From the NCBI GenBank assembly GCA_035268685.1, contig DATFKK010000157.1:1-53862 (forward strand): a DNA stretch of 53,862 nt. The letters are read 5' to 3'. The notes under the pieces were generated by a model. It saw only the letters and a list, made by a program, of their open reading frames with translations, did no database searches and had not been told where the DNA came from. The translations under genes and the position numbers were made by a program. Of the stretch, positions 35,490 through 44,138 are shown piece by piece; within the stretch, counting starts at the first letter, position 1; every line of letters begins with the position of its first letter. The DNA is from Candidatus Krumholzibacteriia bacterium (lineage in GTDB: Bacteria > Krumholzibacteriota > Krumholzibacteriia > JAJRXK01).

Positions 35490-38162
35490 TCACCGATCCC
35501 GCGAACCCCTCACCATCTCCGCCATCACCTTCCCCAACCCGTCGACGATCCGATCGCGGCGGCTGTCCCCCTCGCCGCGCCGTTCCAGTTCCTCCGCCGA
35601 CAACGGCTCGCCGTAGCGCACGGCGAGCCGCCGCGGGCGCGGCCAGCGATGGTGTGGGGGCCAGGCCTCGAACGCGCCGTCGATCGCCACCGGCACGACG
35701 CGCGCGTCGTCGACCGTCTCGAGCAGCGCGCCGATTCCCGGACGGAGCCGGCCGAGCTCGCCGTCGCGCGAGCGTTCTCCCTCGGGGAACCACACGAGGT
35801 GGCGGTCGCGGCGCAGGGCGGCCACACCGAACGCGAGGCTCGAGATCATCGACCGCTCGGGGTCGACCGGGACCACGCCGATGAGTCGGCTCACGGCACG
35901 GAACACGCGGTTGCGCAGCGTGTAGCCGGTCCAGCCTCCCCAGTGGGTGCGGACGAGCACGTCGGTGGGCAACGTGGCGCCCACCACGAACGGATCGAGG
36001 AAGCTCGTGTGGTTGGGCGCGAAGACGAGCGGGGAGCCCTCGAGGTTTTCGGTTCCGGAAGCGCGCACTCGGAACGCCGCACGCATCGCCAGTCGATTCG
36101 AGCCCCACGCCACGCGCGCGGCGCGGCGGCGCGCCGCCGTCGGTCGCTCCAACCAGCGCTGCTGTTCGTCGGTCAGCACCGACTCGGGTTCGTCGAGCGG
36201 GACGTCGGGGTCTCCGTCGGATCGATGGCTCTCGCCGGCGATCTCGAGCAGATCGCGCACGGTGTCGATGCGGGCGATCTGCTCCTCGCGGAGTTCGACG
36301 CCGGTCTCGCGGGCGATGTCCATGCTCAGGTCGAGCCAACCGAGCGAGTCGATGCCGAGCTGCATGCGGATGTCGCTGTCCGGCTCCAGCGGCTGGTCGG
36401 GGAAACGCCGGGCCAGCAGGTCCCACACCCTTCGCGTGGTGTCGTCGCGCAGGAGCTCGCGATCGCGCGCCGACATGTCCTCGACCGGGATCGGATGCGC
36501 CGCCTCGTCGACGTCCTCGCCGAGGGCCTCGAAGCGTTCGCGGAGCTTGTGGCGCCGGATCTTGCCGAGGCGGGTGCGCTCGAGCGGCTTCGACGTGACG
36601 CGATGGGTGTCGAGTCGCTGGTACGAGGGCATCGATCGCGATGCCTCGTCCAGGGCCGTCGCGACGGCTTCGACCACGGACTCCGACGCGTCGTTCACCT
36701 CGGACGGTTCGGGGCGCACCACCGCGGCGAGTCCCGCGTCGACCTGCAGCACGCCGATCTCCGCGATCAGGTCGTGCTCGGCGTAGGCTTCCTCGACCGC
36801 TTCGGTCCGCAGGTTCTCGCCCGACGCGGTCACGATCATCGTGCTCTTGCGGCCCTGGACGTACAGATAGCCGTCGTCATCGAACCGACCGAGGTCGCCG
36901 GTGCGGTACCAGCCGTCGTCGGTGAACGACTCCCGCGTCTCCTCATCGAGGTTCAGGTAGCCCGAGAACACGCCGGGGCCACGGGCCAGGATCTCGCCGA
37001 CGTCGCCCTCGCGCTCGGTGGCGTCGGGGTCGATGCGCAGGTCGACGTCGGGCAGGGGTGGGCCCACCGACGCCATCCGGCGCGTGCCCGGAGGGTTGAT
37101 CGTCAGCAGCGGCGCGGTCTCGGTGAGGCCGTAGCCGATCGTCACGTCGAAGCCGAGACCCTGGAGGAAGCGACCGAGATCGGGATCGAGGGGAGAGCCG
37201 CCCGAGGCCAGCACGCGGAGTTCCTCGCCGAGGCGTCGTCGCAGCGGCTTCAGCAGCGCGCGGCCGGCATTCAGACCGGTGGTCGCGCGCAACCGGGTGG
37301 TGGCGCCGATCACGGCGCGCAGACCGAGCCGCACGGGCCACGGAGCCGATCGGATCCGCGCCTCCAGGCTCTCCCGAAGACCGGCGTACAGACGCGGCAC
37401 GCCGATGATGATCGTCGACCCGGTCCGTTCGACGGCGCGCAGGAAATCGGCGCCCGACAACGACTCGGGCAGGACGATCGACGCACCCAGCGAGAGCGGG
37501 ACGAGCACGCCGATCACGAGCGGATAGACGTGGTGCAGCGGCAGCGGTAGCAGCAGGCGATCGTCGCCGACGAGCACGTCGGTGTCCTCGACCGCGTCGA
37601 CCTGGAAGCGGAGGTGTCTCTGGCGCAGCGGGACTCCCTTGGGCGGGCCCGTGGTTCCCGAGGTGAAGAACAGGAGCGCGACGTCGTCGGCGGACGGTGC
37701 CTCGGGCAGATCGGCGTCACTCTTCGGCTCGCGACCCTCGAGCGCACGCGGCCACGACGAACGGTCGTCGATCCGCAGGACCCGGGCCTCGACGTCGATC
37801 TCGGCGAGCCGCTCCCGCTGACCCTCGTCGGCGAGGACCACGGCGACGTTCGCGTCGTGCAGAACGCGTTCGAGCGGCTCGTCCTCGATCTGCGTGTCGA
37901 GCGGCACCGGCACGGCGCCGGCGCGCAGCAGGCCGAGGCACACCGTGATCCACGCCGGACCGGCCCCGGCGAGCAGCGCCACGTGTTCGCCGCGCTCGAT
38001 GCCGAGCGCGACGGCGGTGCGGGCGACGTCGCGGGTGTCGTCGGCGAGTCGGCGGTAGGAGACCTCGTGGACCTCGTCGCCCTGCGGGACGAGGAGAGCC
38101 GGCGCCTCGCCGTGTCGGTCGAGGTCTTCGGGTAGGCAGCGCAGGGTGTCGCGGTCGTCCAT
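35490..38162 (-). CDS. Acyl-AMP ligase / acyl-carrier / PlsC-type acyltransferase fusion
   Basis: An 890-residue protein with three parts. First, an ANL adenylating domain (1-545) with 'TSGTTGPPKG' (167-176), 'YGLTE' (344-348) and 'TGD' (421-423). Next, an acyl-carrier domain (560-645) with attachment Ser606 in 'GIDSLGWLDL'. Last, a 1-acyl-glycerol-phosphate acyltransferase domain (680-885) with 'NHTSFLD' (717-723) and 'FPEGERS' (792-798). The likely path is fatty acid activation, loading on the carrier arm and transfer to a lysophospholipid or similar alcohol. E. coli Aas has the acyltransferase first and no carrier. It follows the symporter gene by 37 bases. Substrate unknown. Confidence 0.9.
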   Translation of the reverse strand: MDDRDTLRCLPEDLDRHGEAPALLVPQGDEVHEVSYRRLADDTRDVARTAVALGIERGEHVALLAGAGPAWITVCLGLLRAGAVPVPLDTQIEDEPLERVLHDANVAVVLADEGQRERLAEIDVEARVLRIDDRSSWPRALEGREPKSDADLPEAPSADDVALLFFTSGTTGPPKGVPLRQRHLRFQVDAVEDTDVLVGDDRLLLPLPLHHVYPLVIGVLVPLSLGASIVLPESLSGADFLRAVERTGSTIIIGVPRLYAGLRESLEARIRSAPWPVRLGLRAVIGATTRLRATTGLNAGRALLKPLRRRLGEELRVLASGGSPLDPDLGRFLQGLGFDVTIGYGLTETAPLLTINPPGTRRMASVGPPLPDVDLRIDPDATEREGDVGEILARGPGVFSGYLNLDEETRESFTDDGWYRTGDLGRFDDDGYLYVQGRKSTMIVTASGENLRTEAVEEAYAEHDLIAEIGVLQVDAGLAAVVRPEPSEVNDASESVVEAVATALDEASRSMPSYQRLDTHRVTSKPLERTRLGKIRRHKLRERFEALGEDVDEAAHPIPVEDMSARDRELLRDDTTRRVWDLLARRFPDQPLEPDSDIRMQLGIDSLGWLDLSMDIARETGVELREEQIARIDTVRDLLEIAGESHRSDGDPDVPLDEPESVLTDEQQRWLERPTAARRRAARVAWGSNRLAMRAAFRVRASGTENLEGSPLVFAPNHTSFLDPFVVGATLPTDVLVRTHWGGWTGYTLRNRVFRAVSRLIGVVPVDPERSMISSLAFGVAALRRDRHLVWFPEGERSRDGELGRLRPGIGALLETVDDARVVPVAIDGAFEAWPPHHRWPRPRRLAVRYGEPLSAEELERRGEGDSRRDRIVDGLGKVMAEMVRGSRDR

Positions 38163-38199
38163 GGCAACTTCCGTTTCGCGGTCGTCGGGTTCGGCGGGT

Positions 38200-39678
38200 T
38201 CAGCCCGCGGTCTCCGGGTCGCGACGGGGCACGATCCACGAGCCGACGACCAGGGCGATCAACGCCACCGGCAGGGTCACGTTGAGCATGTGCACGCCCG
38301 TCGTGCTCTCGAGCGGCGTGATCCGCCAGACGAGGGCGGTCACCCCACTGGCCGCCATCGAGGAGAGGGCTCCGGCTCCGCTCGCCCGCTTCCACACGTG
38401 CCCGGCGACCAGCGGACCGAACAGGGCCACCGTGTAGATTCCCGCCACGACCTCGAGCGTCTGCACCAGGCCGGGTGCGACCAGTGCCCCGGCCAGGCCG
38501 AGCAGTCCGATCCCTCCCGTCCAGCGGCGGCTGTGTTCGACCTCCTCGGTGGACGTGCGTTCGGTCTCCTCGCCGCCTCCGCGCAGGCGCGGTCCGAGGT
38601 CCTTGGAGACGAGCGTCGTGGCACCGAGCAGTGCGCTGTCGCAGGTCGACATGAGCACGGCGACCAGGGCGGCGATCACGAGGCCCGCCCACCCCGGCGC
38701 GAGCAGTTCCGCCACCAGTGCCGGCAGCGCGCGCACCTGTTCGAGGACCTCCATCGTCCCCGGCGCCGGGAGGTCGGGCAACAGCATGCGCGCACCCATG
38801 CCCGTCAGTGCGAAGAGTACGCCCAGGGGCAGGGTCGCGATCGCGGCGATCACGCACGAACGGCGCACCACTCCGCTGTCGCGACTCGAGAGGATGCGCT
38901 GGGCGGTGCTCTGCATTGCGAAGTGCCAGGTGGTCGACATGACCACCCACGCCGTCACCATGTTGCCCAGCGCGACGGGGTCGAAGCCGTCGACGGGGTT
39001 CTTCGAGATCGGGTGGAACCACCTGCGGCCGATCTCCTCGAAGCCCGCGGCCGATGGGGGGTCGGCGAAGGCTCCCGCACCACCCACGCGCGACCACAGG
39101 AAGCCGACCGTCACCGCGACGCCGGCCACGATCAGCACCACCTGGACGGTGTCGGACCAGTGCACCGCCCAGTTCCCTCCGCGCAGCGTGTAGGTCATGA
39201 CCACGAGCGCCGACAGCCCGATCGCCGGTCGCAGGTCGAGAGCGGTGAGTTCGGCGACCAGCGATCCCATGGCGTAGAACTGCGCCGACAGGAACAGGAC
39301 GATGGCGAGCAGGCCGAGCACGGCGGACACCAGGCCCGCGCGCCGGCCGTAGCGGTGCTGCACGTAGCCCGGCACGGTGTACACCGAGAGATCGCGCATC
39401 CGCGGTGCGATCGTGTAGGCCAGCAGCAGCAGCCCCGGTCCCGCACTGAAGAGGTACCAGCCCGCCGACACGCCCACGTAGTAGGCGACCGCCGCCGAAC
39501 CGAGCGTCGAGCCGGCGCCGATCACGGTCGCGATCAGCGAGGCCGAGGTCACTGCCACGCCGTGCTCGCGACCCGACAAGAGGTAGTCGTCGAGCGACTC
39601 GATCTTCAATCGACCGAAGACCTCGCCGAGCACGAGCAGCGCCACGAAGTACGCGGCGAAGACGATCCACAGTGTCAT
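38200..39678 (-). CDS. Sodium:solute symporter (SSS family), second copy
   Basis: A 492-residue polytopic protein with about 13 helices; 'VTSASLIATVIGAGSTLGSAAVAYYVG' is the first-core-helix region of the SSS/SLC5 fold and 'MSTCDSALLGATTLVSKDL' the Ser-rich helix-8 region near the sodium site. It is only distantly like the symporter at 1105-2616. GGAGG on the minus strand precedes ATG 39678. It lies between the 2H phosphoesterase and the ligase fusion in one operon; import of an acid for activation is plausible. Confidence 0.88.
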   Translation of the reverse strand: MTLWIVFAAYFVALLVLGEVFGRLKIESLDDYLLSGREHGVAVTSASLIATVIGAGSTLGSAAVAYYVGVSAGWYLFSAGPGLLLLAYTIAPRMRDLSVYTVPGYVQHRYGRRAGLVSAVLGLLAIVLFLSAQFYAMGSLVAELTALDLRPAIGLSALVVMTYTLRGGNWAVHWSDTVQVVLIVAGVAVTVGFLWSRVGGAGAFADPPSAAGFEEIGRRWFHPISKNPVDGFDPVALGNMVTAWVVMSTTWHFAMQSTAQRILSSRDSGVVRRSCVIAAIATLPLGVLFALTGMGARMLLPDLPAPGTMEVLEQVRALPALVAELLAPGWAGLVIAALVAVLMSTCDSALLGATTLVSKDLGPRLRGGGEETERTSTEEVEHSRRWTGGIGLLGLAGALVAPGLVQTLEVVAGIYTVALFGPLVAGHVWKRASGAGALSSMAASGVTALVWRITPLESTTGVHMLNVTLPVALIALVVGSWIVPRRDPETAG

Positions 39679-39700
39679 GGGCGTCCTCCCACGGCAGTGC

Positions 39701-40222
39701 TCACGAGGATCCCCCCGGAGCGATCGTCTCGATCTCCACCCATTTCGCGATCGGTACCGTCGATGCGGCGTGGGCTACGGTGAGTGCATCGGCCCGGAAC
39801 CGCGATCCGGGTATTTCTCGTCGGTGCACCTGTCTCTGCAGAACGGCGAGCTCGGCAGTCGAGACGTGTCCGTACGCCAGACTCAGGTGGGGGTCGAAGT
39901 CCTGGTTCGGCGTGACTCCCAGGGCTTCGCACGACGCGCGGTGGGCCCGAAGGAGTTCCGCGGTGGGTTGCACCCGCAAGAAGACCGACCGGAAGAACGA
40001 CGTCCCCGTCTCGATTCCCTCGAAGCGGATCGACAGCGGCAGGACGGTGCTCGCGACCCCATGCACCGCGGCAAGGGTCTCGGCCGGATCGGAGCGGAGA
40101 TCACCGACCAGCGTGACGTGAGGTGTGAAGGCGGGCCCTTCGCCCCGACGAGCCACGAAGCTCTCCAGACGCCAGCGAAGATCGGGGGGAGGAACGATCC
40201 AGATCGACAGGGAACGTTGCAT
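39701..40222 (-). CDS. 2H phosphoesterase (2'-5' RNA ligase/ThpR-like)
   Basis: A 173-residue protein with the two H-x-[T/S]-x catalytic motifs: 'PHVTLVG' (His35) and 'PHLSLAYG' (His112). 2H enzymes open or close 2',3'-cyclic phosphates of RNA or nucleotides; size and motifs fit the LigT/ThpR or cyclic phosphodiesterase subgroups. The stop is 22 bases before the symporter start. Its job in that operon is unclear. Confidence 0.85.
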   Translation of the reverse strand: MQRSLSIWIVPPPDLRWRLESFVARRGEGPAFTPHVTLVGDLRSDPAETLAAVHGVASTVLPLSIRFEGIETGTSFFRSVFLRVQPTAELLRAHRASCEALGVTPNQDFDPHLSLAYGHVSTAELAVLQRQVHRREIPGSRFRADALTVAHAASTVPIAKWVEIETIAPGGSS

Positions 40223-40588
40223 GGGGCGTCGCTCGGAACGGGGACGTGTCGGTACGTCCGCGAACCTCAGCGGACACGTGCTCCGGTCTCCACGGGGGAT
40301 CTCCCGATTCGGTTCAGGTGGAAGCCGGGCACGCGTTCGAAACCGGGAAACACTGCGTCAGGCTCACGACGGAACCACTGTTCGGTTGTGAGGCTGTGCA
40401 CAGCTCATTGCGGTTCCTTGCGGAGATCCGTTCCGGATCGTCCTCGCACCTGCCCTCCCGAAGGAGACCGCTGTGACGTGACCGGACGTTTGCAGGCGCC
40501 CGTGTTGCAGATGGCGCGCCTTCGGTGCTATCTTCTCATTTGCAGCGATTCCGAAACAGGGATCCTGCCGCCCGGCCCCCAGGACTCC
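40223..40588. other. Divergent intergenic region, no gene seen
   Basis: This 366-bp stretch between the 2H phosphoesterase and the metal-related operon has no convincing reading frame: the longest open frames lack a ribosome-binding site and use codons unlike the neighbours. It appears somewhat less GC-rich around 40330-40420. It holds one promoter (40505-40534). I see no classic Fur or Zur box. Confidence 0.6.
40505..40534 (+). promoter_or_regulatory. Promoter of the candidate metal-uptake operon
   Basis: TTGCAG (40505-40510), 18-base spacer, TATCTT (40529-40534), 55 bases before the first ATG. The hexamer TTGCAG recurs at 40540-40545. Confidence 0.45.
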
Positions 40589-40957
40589 ATGCGCATCGCC
40601 GCGACCGACAACGTTCGGCGCCTTCTCGGCACCCTGACCAGTGTTCTGGTCGTGGTGTACGCGCTGTTGCCGACGGCGCATGCGATCCACTGCGACTCCG
40701 GTCATCTTCCGTACCCCGCGCACGCGCGGTCGGGCGAGACCGCGGTCGCGCCGACGGCCGACACGTCCGATCCGATCCACGAATGCGGCTTCTGCCGCAT
40801 CCTGTCGCACTTCGGATCGTTGTCCGCGGCACGTGCCGACGTGTTCGCGGCCCCCGACCCCTGCGCCCAGACCGGTCCCGACCGGCACGTCCACCACGCG
40901 GCGTGGTCGCCCCTGCGCGACGACCTCGGGCGCGCGCCTCCGGTGAGCAACGGCTGA
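40589..40957 (+). CDS. Small exported Cys/His protein (DUF2946-like), possible metal role
   Basis: A 122-residue protein with a signal sequence (about 1-32, 'LLPTAHA'), then 'IHCDSGH', 'HECGFCRIL' and several further His, i.e. a spaced C...H...H-x-C-x-x-C pattern. Such small periplasmic proteins are found next to copper or other metal import genes, and are called DUF2946-like by appearance only. AGGA is close to the ATG. A gap of 130 bases precedes the His-rich lipoprotein gene. Confidence 0.6.
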   Translation: MRIAATDNVRRLLGTLTSVLVVVYALLPTAHAIHCDSGHLPYPAHARSGETAVAPTADTSDPIHECGFCRILSHFGSLSAARADVFAAPDPCAQTGPDRHVHHAAWSPLRDDLGRAPPVSNG

Positions 40958-40995
40958 TCGCCGACTTCCGTTCCCGTCGATCCAGCTGAACGCGC

Positions 40996-41051
40996 GGTGT
41001 CCGCGGACACCACGCACAGTCCCTGCGTCCCCGACGTGTCGGTCGGGACGC
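40996..41051. promoter_or_regulatory. Two adjacent inverted repeats upstream of the His-rich lipoprotein
   Basis: GGTGTCCGCGGACACC (40996-41011) is a perfect 16-bp palindrome. GCGTCCCCGAC (41025-41035) pairs with GTCGGGACGC (41042-41051), leaving one bulge. Possible operator plus leader hairpin; no matching regulator is known to me. Confidence 0.45.
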
Positions 41052-41087
41052 CACGACCCGTTTGCTCCATACCGGGAGGAATCCTCC

Positions 41088-41690
41088 GTGTTCGACCTTC
41101 GCAAGCTCCGTTTCCCGTTCCTGCTCGTCGCCGTGTTCGCCTTCACGCTCGGGACCTCCGGTTGCGACGACGACAATCCCGCCGCTCCGTCCGGCGACGA
41201 AGAAGACCACATGGACTTCGACGGCATCGTGATCGAAACCGAGGACGGAACCGTGCTCGCCCACCAATGGGAGGGCACCGTCACGGGCGAGATCATCGTC
41301 GACGAGGGAGCCACGCTCACGGGCGTGCAGATCTGGTTCCTCGAGGCCGATTCGACCCGGGCGCGGCCCGAGGACGACGACCACGATCATGCCGGTGACG
41401 AGCACGCCGACGACGAGGACCACGACCACGAGCACGCCGACGACGAGGACCACGACCACGAACACGCCGACGACGAGCATTCCGAGGTCGAGGAGTTCGA
41501 ACTCGGCACCGCGGTCGACGATCCCACGACCGTCCAGATCACGAAGCACGGGGACGAGCACTGGGCCGTGGACCTGAGCGGTCTGCAGGCGGGTCAGACC
41601 ACGGTCCGCTTCATGGTCATGCACGCCGGCCACGCCGACTTCACCTCGCTGGAGATGCCGGTCACGGTGATTCCCACGTCCGCTCGATGA
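41088..41690 (+). CDS. His/Asp/Glu-rich lipoprotein, candidate metal-binding protein
   Basis: A 200-residue protein with a lipoprotein signal and lipobox 'TSGC' (Cys26). Its N-terminal half is a beta-rich domain; residues ~97-140 are a run of Asp, Glu and His (about 11 His) built from repeats of 'EHADDEDHDH'. A second beta stretch ends 'FTSLEMPVTVIP'. His/acidic loops of this kind bind Zn2+ or similar ions in ZnuA-like and metal-handling proteins. The GTG start follows GGGAGG at 41074-41079, and the stop overlaps the TonB receptor start (ATGA), a strong sign of shared function. Confidence 0.8.
   Translation: MFDLRKLRFPFLLVAVFAFTLGTSGCDDDNPAAPSGDEEDHMDFDGIVIETEDGTVLAHQWEGTVTGEIIVDEGATLTGVQIWFLEADSTRARPEDDDHDHAGDEHADDEDHDHEHADDEDHDHEHADDEHSEVEEFELGTAVDDPTTVQITKHGDEHWAVDLSGLQAGQTTVRFMVMHAGHADFTSLEMPVTVIPTSAR
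41400..41477 (+). repeat. 30-bp perfect tandem repeat in the His-rich region
   Basis: Two identical 30-bp units (41400-41429 and 41430-41459) and a partial third (41460-41477, one base changed) encode 'EHADDEDHDH'. Identity down to synonymous bases suggests recent expansion. Confidence 0.9.
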
Positions 41691-43978
41691 TCCGTTTCCT
41701 GCGCACGGATCGTTCGCCGGCGGTGCACGGTGTCGAGACGGGACGGGCCCGCCGATCGGCGTGGCTCGTCCTGATCGCGAGCGTCGTCGCTGTTCTTCTC
41801 GGGACGGGTCCGGCCCGCGCCGCCACGGTGCAGGGCCGGATCTTCGACGCGGAGAGCGGCGCCCCGGTGCCGTGGGTCGACGTGCAGATCGACACCGGAC
41901 AGGGTCCGTTCGCGGTGCTCAGCGATCCGGCGGGGGCGTTCGTGTTCACGAACGTTCCCGACGGCGAGCACACACTGCGAGCCTCGCGCATCGGCTACCG
42001 CGAGCATCGCGAGACCTTCTTGGTCCGTTCGGTCGACGACGTCGTGGCGCTGGAGGTTTCGTTGCGCGCGAGCGCGGTCGCGCTCGAGACCGTCGACGTG
42101 TCCGGGACCACGGTCGAGCGCGAGGACGACCTGTACGCAGACCAGACCCCCGTGCGCGTCACCGGTCAGGAGCTCCGGGAACGCATGGGCACCACGGTGG
42201 CCGATGTCCTCACCGACCACGGCGGTGTGTCCGAGGAGTCGATGGGACCGGCACCGGCGCGGCCGGTGGTGCGCGGTCTCTCGGGCAACCGCGTGTTGAT
42301 CCTGGAGGACGAGATCGGGACGGGAGACCTGAGCGGCACGTCGCCCGACCATGCCCTGGTCGTGGATCCTCTCAACGCCTCGCGGATCGAGGTGCTGCGC
42401 GGTCCCGCGACGTTGCTCTACGGATCGAGCGTACTCGGTGGAGTGATCAACGTCCGGCGCGAAGCGGTCCCCCTGTCGCGGCCCGAGCGCGTTCGCGCCT
42501 CGATCCGCTACATGGGCGACACGGTCAACGAGGGCTCGGCGGGTCGGTTGAGCGTCACCGGTCCGCTCGGCGATCTCGTGTACTCCGTCGACGCCATGGG
42601 ACGCACGGGCGACGACGTGCACACGCCGATCGGCGACATGCGCAACACGCAGATCGACGCCTGGAACGGGTCGGCCGGGCTCAGCTGGGTCGACGAGCAC
42701 GCGCACGTGGGTGTGGCGGTCGGGCGCTACGACTCGGACTACGGAATCCCCGGTGGATTCCTCGGCGGTCATCCCAACGGGGTCGACATCGAACTCGAGC
42801 GGCGCCGTTACCTGCTCCACGCGGGCAGGCACTTCGACGATGGTCCGGTCGAAAGCGTCGAACTCTTCGGCGGCTACTCGCGGTACTTCCACCGCGAGAT
42901 CGAGAGCAGTGGTCTGTGCGGTGTGTCCTTCGGTCTGTTGAACCACCAATGGACGCAGCGCACGCACCTGAAGCCGGCCCCGTGGGGACGGTCGATCCTC
43001 GCCCTGCAGTTCCAGCACCGTGACTTCGCGCAGGGCTGCCTGAGCTTCGTGCCGCCCACGATCGAGCGGACGGTCGCCGCGGCGGCCTACAACGAGGTGG
43101 AATGGGGGCCGATGCGCTGGACGGCGGGCGTGCGCGGGGAGTTCCGGGACGTCGACCCCAGTCGCCGCGACGAGAACAAGGCCGGCGTGATCCGCGGTCG
43201 CTCCTTCGCGGGGACCGGGGCGTCGATCGCCGCCGCGGTCGACCACGGGCGGGTCGCCACGACCACGCTCACACTCACGCGTTCTTTCCGGGCGCCGGGT
43301 CTCGAGGAACTGTTCTCCGAAGGGCCGCACCTCGCGGCCTTCAGCTACGAAGTGGGCAACGCCGATCTCGACAGCGAGACCGGTAACGGAGTCGAGTTGC
43401 GCTTCGACTGGAGGGGCAGCCGTCTGAGCGGAGCGCTCACCGGCTTCTACAATCGCTTCGACGGGTTCATCCATCCCGTCGACACCGGCGAGCTCGAGTT
43501 CGGGCCGGGGTCGGAGGGATTCCTCGAGCGCTGGCAGTATCGAGGCAGCGACACGCAGATGGTCGGGGGCGAGGCGCGCCTCACGTGGCGGGCGACGCGT
43601 CGCCTGGAACTGCGCGCCGAGACGAGCTACGTCCGCGCCACCGATCTGGATCTCGACGAACCGCTGCCGCGCATGCCTCCGTTGTCGGGTCGGGTGTCGG
43701 CGCGTCTCCGGACCGGCGAATGGACCTGGGCGGCCCACGCACGCGGTGCCGGCGAACAGGGCCGCGTGTCCGAGTTCGAGGAGCCCACGTCGGGCTATCT
43801 CACCTACGGTGCCTCGGTCGAGTGGAACCGCCTGGGCGAGGGGACCTTCCAGTCGGTGATGCTGCGGGTGGACAACCTGACCGACGCCGAGTACCGCAAT
43901 CACCTGTCCCGGATCCGTTCGATCCTCCCCGAGCCGGGGCGGAACGTCACGCTGATGGTCCGCGCGGGGCTCTTCTGA
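41687..43978 (+). CDS. TonB-dependent receptor with N-terminal carboxypeptidase-like domain, ZnuD-like
   Basis: A 763-residue outer-membrane receptor. A signal peptide ends about residue 47; residues 48-135 form a CarboxypepD_reg-like domain ('VQGRIFDAESGAPVPWVDVQI'), followed by the plug (about 140-270: 'VVRGLSGNRVLILEDEI', 'IEVLRGPATLLYGSSVLGGVINV') and a barrel ending '...VRAGLF'. 'SFRAPGLEELFSEGPHLAAF' and 'EVGNADLDSETG' resemble the ZnuD zinc-receptor group. The gene overlaps the His-rich lipoprotein by four bases. TonB-ExbB-ExbD homologues at 25142-27435 could energise it. Zinc is the preferred guess because of the His-rich partner; copper, cobalt or a chelate are open. Confidence 0.9.
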   Translation: MIRFLRTDRSPAVHGVETGRARRSAWLVLIASVVAVLLGTGPARAATVQGRIFDAESGAPVPWVDVQIDTGQGPFAVLSDPAGAFVFTNVPDGEHTLRASRIGYREHRETFLVRSVDDVVALEVSLRASAVALETVDVSGTTVEREDDLYADQTPVRVTGQELRERMGTTVADVLTDHGGVSEESMGPAPARPVVRGLSGNRVLILEDEIGTGDLSGTSPDHALVVDPLNASRIEVLRGPATLLYGSSVLGGVINVRREAVPLSRPERVRASIRYMGDTVNEGSAGRLSVTGPLGDLVYSVDAMGRTGDDVHTPIGDMRNTQIDAWNGSAGLSWVDEHAHVGVAVGRYDSDYGIPGGFLGGHPNGVDIELERRRYLLHAGRHFDDGPVESVELFGGYSRYFHREIESSGLCGVSFGLLNHQWTQRTHLKPAPWGRSILALQFQHRDFAQGCLSFVPPTIERTVAAAAYNEVEWGPMRWTAGVRGEFRDVDPSRRDENKAGVIRGRSFAGTGASIAAAVDHGRVATTTLTLTRSFRAPGLEELFSEGPHLAAFSYEVGNADLDSETGNGVELRFDWRGSRLSGALTGFYNRFDGFIHPVDTGELEFGPGSEGFLERWQYRGSDTQMVGGEARLTWRATRRLELRAETSYVRATDLDLDEPLPRMPPLSGRVSARLRTGEWTWAAHARGAGEQGRVSEFEEPTSGYLTYGASVEWNRLGEGTFQSVMLRVDNLTDAEYRNHLSRIRSILPEPGRNVTLMVRAGLF

Positions 43979-44001
43979 TCCGATCGGCGGGAACCCCGGC
44001 C

Positions 44002-44038
44002 GGCCGCCCGTGTTCGCACGAACAACACGGCGGGGGCC
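44002..44038 (+). terminator. Hairpin after the TonB receptor
   Basis: GGCCGCCCGTGTT (44002-44014) pairs with AACACGGCGGGGGCC (44024-44038) with one or two bulges. It lies between the receptor stop and the cyclophilin promoter. Confidence 0.55.
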
Positions 44039-44049
44039 AGGTTGGTCGC

Positions 44050-44078
44050 TTGCACGGCCTCGGGCCGTCCCCTAGCTT
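44050..44078 (+). promoter_or_regulatory. Promoter of the cyclophilin/S55 operon
   Basis: TTGCAC (44050-44055), 17-base spacer, TAGCTT (44073-44078), 60 bases ahead of the ATG at 44139. Confidence 0.6.
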
Positions 44079-44138
44079 TGCCCGGTACGGCGAACCGCGC
44101 CCGGACCCGTCCCCGAAACAGCCGATCCCGGAGTGACC

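Noticed and set aside
40246-40476. Possible 76-residue gene in the divergent region
   Set aside because: No ribosome-binding site, no domain and codon use unlike neighbouring genes.
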